Assembly (NCBI GenBank): GCA_041686955.1
Contig: JAWLCV010000001.1
Span: 1-64,000, forward strand
DNA length: 64,000 nucleotides
Direction: 5' to 3'
From: UBA7803 sp041686955
GTDB lineage: Bacteria; Pseudomonadota; Gammaproteobacteria; Pseudomonadales; Azotimanducaceae
The notes beneath the pieces are model-generated. The model searched no databases, had not been told where the DNA came from, and was given only the letters and a program-made list of their open reading frames with translations. A program made the translations under genes and the position numbers. This document shows positions 60,197 through 64,000 of the stretch, one piece after another; the first letter of the stretch is position 1, and each line of letters opens with the position of its first letter.

Positions 60197-62187
60197 TCCG
60201 TGGATACTCCTGCGGCATCGACGACGTGCAGCGTCGCCGTCAAGGTCGTCGCCCCGGTAATCCGATTCGCGCACCTGACCACGGTGGTGGGAAGCCTCTC
60301 CCCGAATCGCGGCGATATCCATCCGAGAGGCGGGGCCTCCTCGCCACGGTGTAGTGTCGTCTCCTGAGCGTCCGTCACGGTCAGCACCAGAGCCGCTCGC
60401 CGTCCCCGGGCGTGAACGGTACGACCATCGATGGTGACCTCGATGTGGGGGGCGAAGTGCCAGAATCGCTCCACGTGGTGATCGCGGCGGCACTCCAGGG
60501 TGTCTTCCACGAACAAGCGGCGATGTGGCCGGACATAGTGAAGGCGACGCGTGTGCAGCAGTGGGTCCCGCAGCCGAAGATACCCGTCGTGGCAGGCGAC
60601 GAGCTCGTCACCGGTGCCGGACGAGTACCAGAGCCGGCATTGGCTCCTGACCGCCGTCAGCCAGAGAAAATTGCCGCCCGCGCGCGCCTGGTCGAGGCCG
60701 TCCACCCGACACGTATTGTGCGCCGAGGTACCGCGAAAGTACCCGCGCCACGGCTGCTCGCCCTGGTACGCGTACGTACCCGGATCGATGAGGAAAGGCT
60801 CTCCGGCGATGGACAGGGTGAATGCCAGGGCATCGGCATGACCGTGGGCGGCTATGGACAGATAACCCAGCGGTGTGGCGTTCGCTACGATTCGCACTTC
60901 CCGGTCGCCGCCCAGCCGCTCCCCCAGCACGTAATATCCGGCCTCGGCGAACGATCGGCGCGGCTCGGACAATGCGACGGGCTTCTGCAACTCTCTCGGC
61001 GACACCAGCCATGCTGCACCGTCGCAGCACTCGCCGACACGCGCCAGCAGATGAGGGCGGGCGAGCAGCCGGGCGCCCGCTGTCAGCGTGGCGTGATGTA
61101 CGGACGGTGGGCGTGTGGCCCCGAGGGGCAGGACGAAGGCGTCGTCGGAATCGCCGATTTGCGGCACGTTTCCTCCCACGTCCATCAGCGCTGCCGGGAA
61201 CTCGAGCATGAGCGCCACTCGGCGCCAGAACTCCTCGGAGAACTCTCGGCCGTTCAGGTTGCCCACCAGCCCGGCGGTCATGAGGAACTCCAGGACGAAG
61301 CTCTGGTAGAAAGTGGAGTGCTCCCGGTCGACGCCGTCGCCAGTGGTCTGCGTTTCGACTTCCCGCTCCAGGATGGCACGGGAACGGCTCCGCCAGGTCT
61401 TGGTCTCGTGCCAGTAAGGCCACACCGCCGAGCCGATGAACAGCCCGGCGGCTTCGCCGATGAGATGGTTGTTCGCCGACGAGTAGCGGGAGAAATGGCC
61501 GGATATGAATGCCAGGTGGTGGTATATGGCGCTCAGCCAAAGGTGCTTGCGGCGCACTCCGGCGGGATCAGCAAACAGCGGCGAGCCGCCGGCGCCGATG
61601 AGATACCAGGCGACGCTCCAGTTCATCAGCCGGATCGCGAGTTCCAGCGAACTCGTCCAATTTGGGCCGAACGGGTAGGGGCACTGCGCGACCCAGCTCT
61701 CCAGCAGGGTGCCGACGCCGTCGAGATAGCGTTGCTGACCGCTCAGGGCGTACGCCTGCGCGAGCCGCAGGGTCTGGTGGTGGCGGTTCAGTACCCAGAG
61801 ATACTTGATGTTTCCCACCAGGCGGCTGTCACGATAGTCGATGGTCTTGCCGGGCTGCAACGGGACGGTCTCACCGGTAACAGGGTTTCGGTTCCAGTCC
61901 GGTGGGAAGCCTACGTTCACCTTCTCGAAGAGCAGTTCCAAGTGCCCGTCGAGAATCTCGTCGGCGGCCGATAGATAGGGCGCGGGGTCGAGTACGGGCG
62001 GCGTCGACACGAAAGCCACGGTTTCCTGCTCATCCGGCGCTGGCGTGGTGGAGCGTCGGGGGGCGCGAAGCAGCATGGCCTCTGCTTGGGCATCGGCCAG
62101 GAGAGCCGCTCGATGTACCATCTCCGGTAGCGACATCGCCCGCAGTCGGTTCAGATACCAGTTGAGCTTGTGCATCTGCTGTTGCAT
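60193..62187 (-). CDS. Heparinase II/III-like (alginate lyase family) protein
   Basis: This 664-residue protein starts at the ATG at 62185-62187; a TTG nine bases upstream overlaps the sulfotransferase stop as TTGA and is an equal candidate. The N-terminal alpha-toroid (about 100-370) has SANNHLIGEAAGLF (Asn-His catalytic motif) and GVDREHSTFYQSFVLEFLM (Tyr and Glu). The C-terminal beta-sandwich begins near 390, with AAHGHADALAFTLSI and FLIDPGTYAYQGE carrying the His. It has no signal peptide. The family degrades uronic acid polymers and is common in exopolysaccharide loci, where it may trim or epimerise the product. Confidence 0.9.
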   Translation of the reverse strand: MQQQMHKLNWYLNRLRAMSLPEMVHRAALLADAQAEAMLLRAPRRSTTPAPDEQETVAFVSTPPVLDPAPYLSAADEILDGHLELLFEKVNVGFPPDWNRNPVTGETVPLQPGKTIDYRDSRLVGNIKYLWVLNRHHQTLRLAQAYALSGQQRYLDGVGTLLESWVAQCPYPFGPNWTSSLELAIRLMNWSVAWYLIGAGGSPLFADPAGVRRKHLWLSAIYHHLAFISGHFSRYSSANNHLIGEAAGLFIGSAVWPYWHETKTWRSRSRAILEREVETQTTGDGVDREHSTFYQSFVLEFLMTAGLVGNLNGREFSEEFWRRVALMLEFPAALMDVGGNVPQIGDSDDAFVLPLGATRPPSVHHATLTAGARLLARPHLLARVGECCDGAAWLVSPRELQKPVALSEPRRSFAEAGYYVLGERLGGDREVRIVANATPLGYLSIAAHGHADALAFTLSIAGEPFLIDPGTYAYQGEQPWRGYFRGTSAHNTCRVDGLDQARAGGNFLWLTAVRSQCRLWYSSGTGDELVACHDGYLRLRDPLLHTRRLHYVRPHRRLFVEDTLECRRDHHVERFWHFAPHIEVTIDGRTVHARGRRAALVLTVTDAQETTLHRGEEAPPLGWISPRFGERLPTTVVRCANRITGATTLTATLHVVDAAGVSTD

Positions 62188-62192
62188 GACGG

Positions 62193-63206
62193 TCAACGGA
62201 GCAGAGAACCGAGGCGCCGACGCAAGTAAGGAAGGGTGGGCCCACGGTGCTCACGGTTGGCCCACAGCGCTCGCAGCAGCGAGCCGGGGAGACTCGCGCA
62301 GATCGCCGCGAGCCGGTCGAAACTCGGTGGTGGCACCGCTGGCTCGTAGCCCAGCCGTGTCAGCTCGGCGCCCGCGATTCGTTCCGCGACGTAGACCTCC
62401 TCCGACGTCAGTCCGTTGCGCCATCGACCGACCGACGAGGTGAAGATGCCTTCGTTCCCCGCCGGGCCGGAGCTGTTGTGCTCCCGAACGTCCAGCAGGT
62501 CCGGTGAGTAGCTCAGCCCGAGCACCTTGGTCATGCTGCGCACCGTGCGTTCCGGATCGCCGACTAGAGACTCGTAGCGAACGATCATGCAGCGCGTCGG
62601 CCCGAGCCGTTCGAGCAACGGAGAAATGGCCTTGGCGGTGGTTCTCCATAACAGTGCCGTCAGGATCGGGTGGTAGAGCGCCTGCAAGCGCTCACCGTGG
62701 TCGGAGACCCGCCATCGATCTTTGTAGGAGAGCATGAAGTCGCGGATGTCCCTCACGCAGACGAGGAATCGGGCGTCGGGGTAGAAACTCAGGATGTCGG
62801 CCGCGTGGAATATGTCCTTCGGCGTGTTGTTTCCCCATCTGACCTTGCCAGTCCCCTGCAGCTGCAGCGACATGAAGGTGCTGAGAAGCGCGGGATAGCT
62901 GGTGGAGTGCCGCAGTAGCTCCGCCCGAAACCGAGGGTCGGACATCATGGCGTCGATCCGGATCTGGTCGAGCCGCTGGTTGTACCGACCGTACACGGTG
63001 ATCAGGCGCTCGATGGCTCGCTCCCGTGCGGGTAGATCGGAGAGGTCCCCGATTTCGTTGCGACGCGCGTAGATGTCCTCGAAAAAATGCAGCTCGCCCG
63101 GGATCAGCACGGCGGGGTGACGGCTCAGGATCTGGGCCGTCAGGGTCGTTCCGGATCGCGGCGTTCCCACCACGAAAATTGGGGGCTCCTGAGAGTGGTC
63201 AGTCAT
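62193..63206 (-). CDS. Sulfotransferase (PAPS-dependent family)
   Basis: This is a 337-residue cytosolic enzyme. The ATG at 63204-63206 overlaps the upstream GT4 stop as ATGA; the longer open frame shadows that gene. IFVVGTPRSGTTLTAQILSR is the canonical 5'-phosphosulfate loop with Arg, and ARFLVCVRDIRDFMLSYKDR is the 3'-phosphate motif (RDxRD..S). KVRWGNNTPKDIF and RWRNGLTSEEV are typical of the Sulfotransfer_3 group. Of the sulfotransferases in this window it has the most canonical motifs, so it is the most likely to be active. Confidence 0.9.
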   Translation of the reverse strand: MTDHSQEPPIFVVGTPRSGTTLTAQILSRHPAVLIPGELHFFEDIYARRNEIGDLSDLPARERAIERLITVYGRYNQRLDQIRIDAMMSDPRFRAELLRHSTSYPALLSTFMSLQLQGTGKVRWGNNTPKDIFHAADILSFYPDARFLVCVRDIRDFMLSYKDRWRVSDHGERLQALYHPILTALLWRTTAKAISPLLERLGPTRCMIVRYESLVGDPERTVRSMTKVLGLSYSPDLLDVREHNSSGPAGNEGIFTSSVGRWRNGLTSEEVYVAERIAGAELTRLGYEPAVPPPSFDRLAAICASLPGSLLRALWANREHRGPTLPYLRRRLGSLLR

Positions 63207-64000
63207 GGGCGCTCCCCTGCCAGCCGGTACAGCTCCCGCAGCCGCGAGCCGACGACGCTGCCCGTGTACGTCTGCCTCGCCTTCGCCCGGTTTCGGTAAC
63301 CGCACTCCCGGGCCCAGGCCCGATCCGTCAGTGCGCGATGGAGCGCAGCCTCCAGCGTGTCGACCCGCACCGGATGGATCAGCAGGCCGTTGATGCCATC
63401 CTCGAAGATGTCCGGGATGCCGCCGGCCCGGGTCGTGACGATGGGCAGGCCGGCGGCCATGGCCTCGAGCAGCGCCACCGGGCAGCCTTCGCCGTAACGG
63501 GTGGGGAACGCGAACACGTCCGCATCCAATAAGGCACGTCCCTTGGCGGTGCCGGTGAGGTAGCCGGGAAAGCTCACCCGCTCCTGCAGTCCGAGCACGG
63601 CGGCGCGGGCCTCGAGGACCGGCTTCTCGGGGCCATCGCCCGCGATCACCAGGCGGGCCTCGGGTATGCGTTGCGCCAGTTCCGCAAACGCCTCGAGCAA
63701 GACGCCAGCGCCTTTCTCCGGCACGAGCCTGCCGAGAAACAGGATCGTCGGCAGACGGCTCCGGCGGACGCAGGGCAGACCATGAAATATGTGCCCGTCG
63801 TACATGGTCGTCAGCACGTGTATTCGCTCGCCGGCTACTCCCATCCGCTCGAGGCTGGTCTTGAAGGTGGAGGAGAGCACGCAGATCACCGGTACGGGTC
63901 GGAGTATCCGTGCGACGGTCCAGGCGAGGACCGGGTTGCGCTCGATGCGTTCCGCAGTCCCCCAGCTCCAGCCATGGAAGAACACCACGATTCGATCGCA
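63203..64000 (-). CDS. Glycosyltransferase family 4 protein (partial, C-terminal part)
   Basis: The gene enters from beyond the right edge and only the last 265 codons are in view. IVVFFHGWSWGTAERI is part of the acceptor domain. VICVLSSTFKTSLERMGVAG leads to the hinge, and TILFLGRLVPEKGAGVLLEA opens the donor domain. YGEGCPVALLEAMAAGLPIV is the EX7E donor site, followed by TTRAGGIPDIFEDGINGLL. It is coupled by ATGA to the sulfotransferase gene. It belongs to the leftward run of glycosyltransferase, sulfotransferase, heparinase, ligase and methyltransferase genes. Confidence 0.9.
   Translation of the reverse strand, partial: CDRIVVFFHGWSWGTAERIERNPVLAWTVARILRPVPVICVLSSTFKTSLERMGVAGERIHVLTTMYDGHIFHGLPCVRRSRLPTILFLGRLVPEKGAGVLLEAFAELAQRIPEARLVIAGDGPEKPVLEARAAVLGLQERVSFPGYLTGTAKGRALLDADVFAFPTRYGEGCPVALLEAMAAGLPIVTTRAGGIPDIFEDGINGLLIHPVRVDTLEAALHRALTDRAWARECGYRNRAKARQTYTGSVVGSRLRELYRLAGERP

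Noticed and set aside
60412..61974. Plus-strand open frame of about 520 codons opposite the heparinase-like gene
   Set aside because: Antisense shadow; the opposite strand has the HGHADAL and NNH motifs of the family.

Overview
The window looks like a stretch of a G+C-rich gammaproteobacterial chromosome. The evidence is a gcvR-type ACT-ACT regulator next to glycyl-tRNA synthetase, an OmpA/YiaD-like lipoprotein, a tRNA with encoded CCA, and Gram-negative envelope polysaccharide machinery (outer-membrane export protein, Wzz-type co-polymerase, outer-membrane beta-barrel). I cannot name the genus. Abundant sulfotransferases hint at a marine or saline habitat, which is inference only.

Layout. 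(1) 1-250: the start of a probable polysaccharide pyruvyl transferase gene running off the left edge, then a CAT-anticodon tRNA (probably tRNA-Ile2). (2) 261-31954: a glycan-modification block of lower G+C (58-60% in two 60-base lines I counted, against 65-72% in two lines further right). It holds glycosyltransferases, two membrane O-acyltransferases with SGNH domains, a membrane/pseudokinase-like protein, a sulfotransferase and a 2-oxoglutarate dioxygenase-like protein. It also holds a full pseudaminic acid pathway (pseB, pseC, a pseF-aldo/keto reductase fusion, an SDR, pseG, pseH, pseI), a 964-residue fusion glycosyltransferase, and a three-gene ATP-grasp / PLP type I / PLP type III cassette. 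(3) 32048-39451: an ordinary chromosomal segment with an OmpA lipoprotein, gcvR-glyS, a small conserved protein, an XRE-regulator/nucleotidyltransferase pair, an acyl-CoA synthetase, an SDR and a DUF1499 membrane protein. (4) 39448-64000: an exopolysaccharide locus. It contains the initiating polyprenyl-phosphate sugar transferase, export protein, beta-barrel, Wzz, tyrosine kinase, ExeA-like ATPase, ABC flippase, O-antigen ligase-like protein, several glycosyltransferases, three sulfotransferases, an alkaline phosphatase-superfamily enzyme, a polysaccharide lyase, a heparinase II/III-like enzyme and a methyltransferase. It continues beyond the right edge.

How the parts fit. Block 2 makes and decorates a nonulosonic acid-containing surface glycan: UDP-GlcNAc is taken through PseB, C, H, G and I to pseudaminic acid, which is then CMP-activated. 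The fused reductase, SDR, dioxygenase, acyltransferases and sulfotransferase probably tailor it. The ATP-grasp/PLP cassette may attach an amine or amino acid. Block 4 assembles, exports and trims a second, probably sulfated and possibly uronic acid-containing polymer. No flippase, polymerase or ligase is visible in block 2, so its products either depend on machinery elsewhere or on block 4.

The most unusual items are the three-gene amide/PLP cassette, the 964-residue glycosyltransferase fusion, the membrane protein with a kinase-like domain lacking catalytic residues, the pseF-AKR fusion, the acyltransferase with a second triad-less SGNH copy, and an XRE/nucleotidyltransferase pair whose perfect operator palindrome fills a promoter spacer directly upstream of the start codon. 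No CRISPR array, insertion sequence, integrase or rRNA was found, and no gap between genes exceeds 300 bases.
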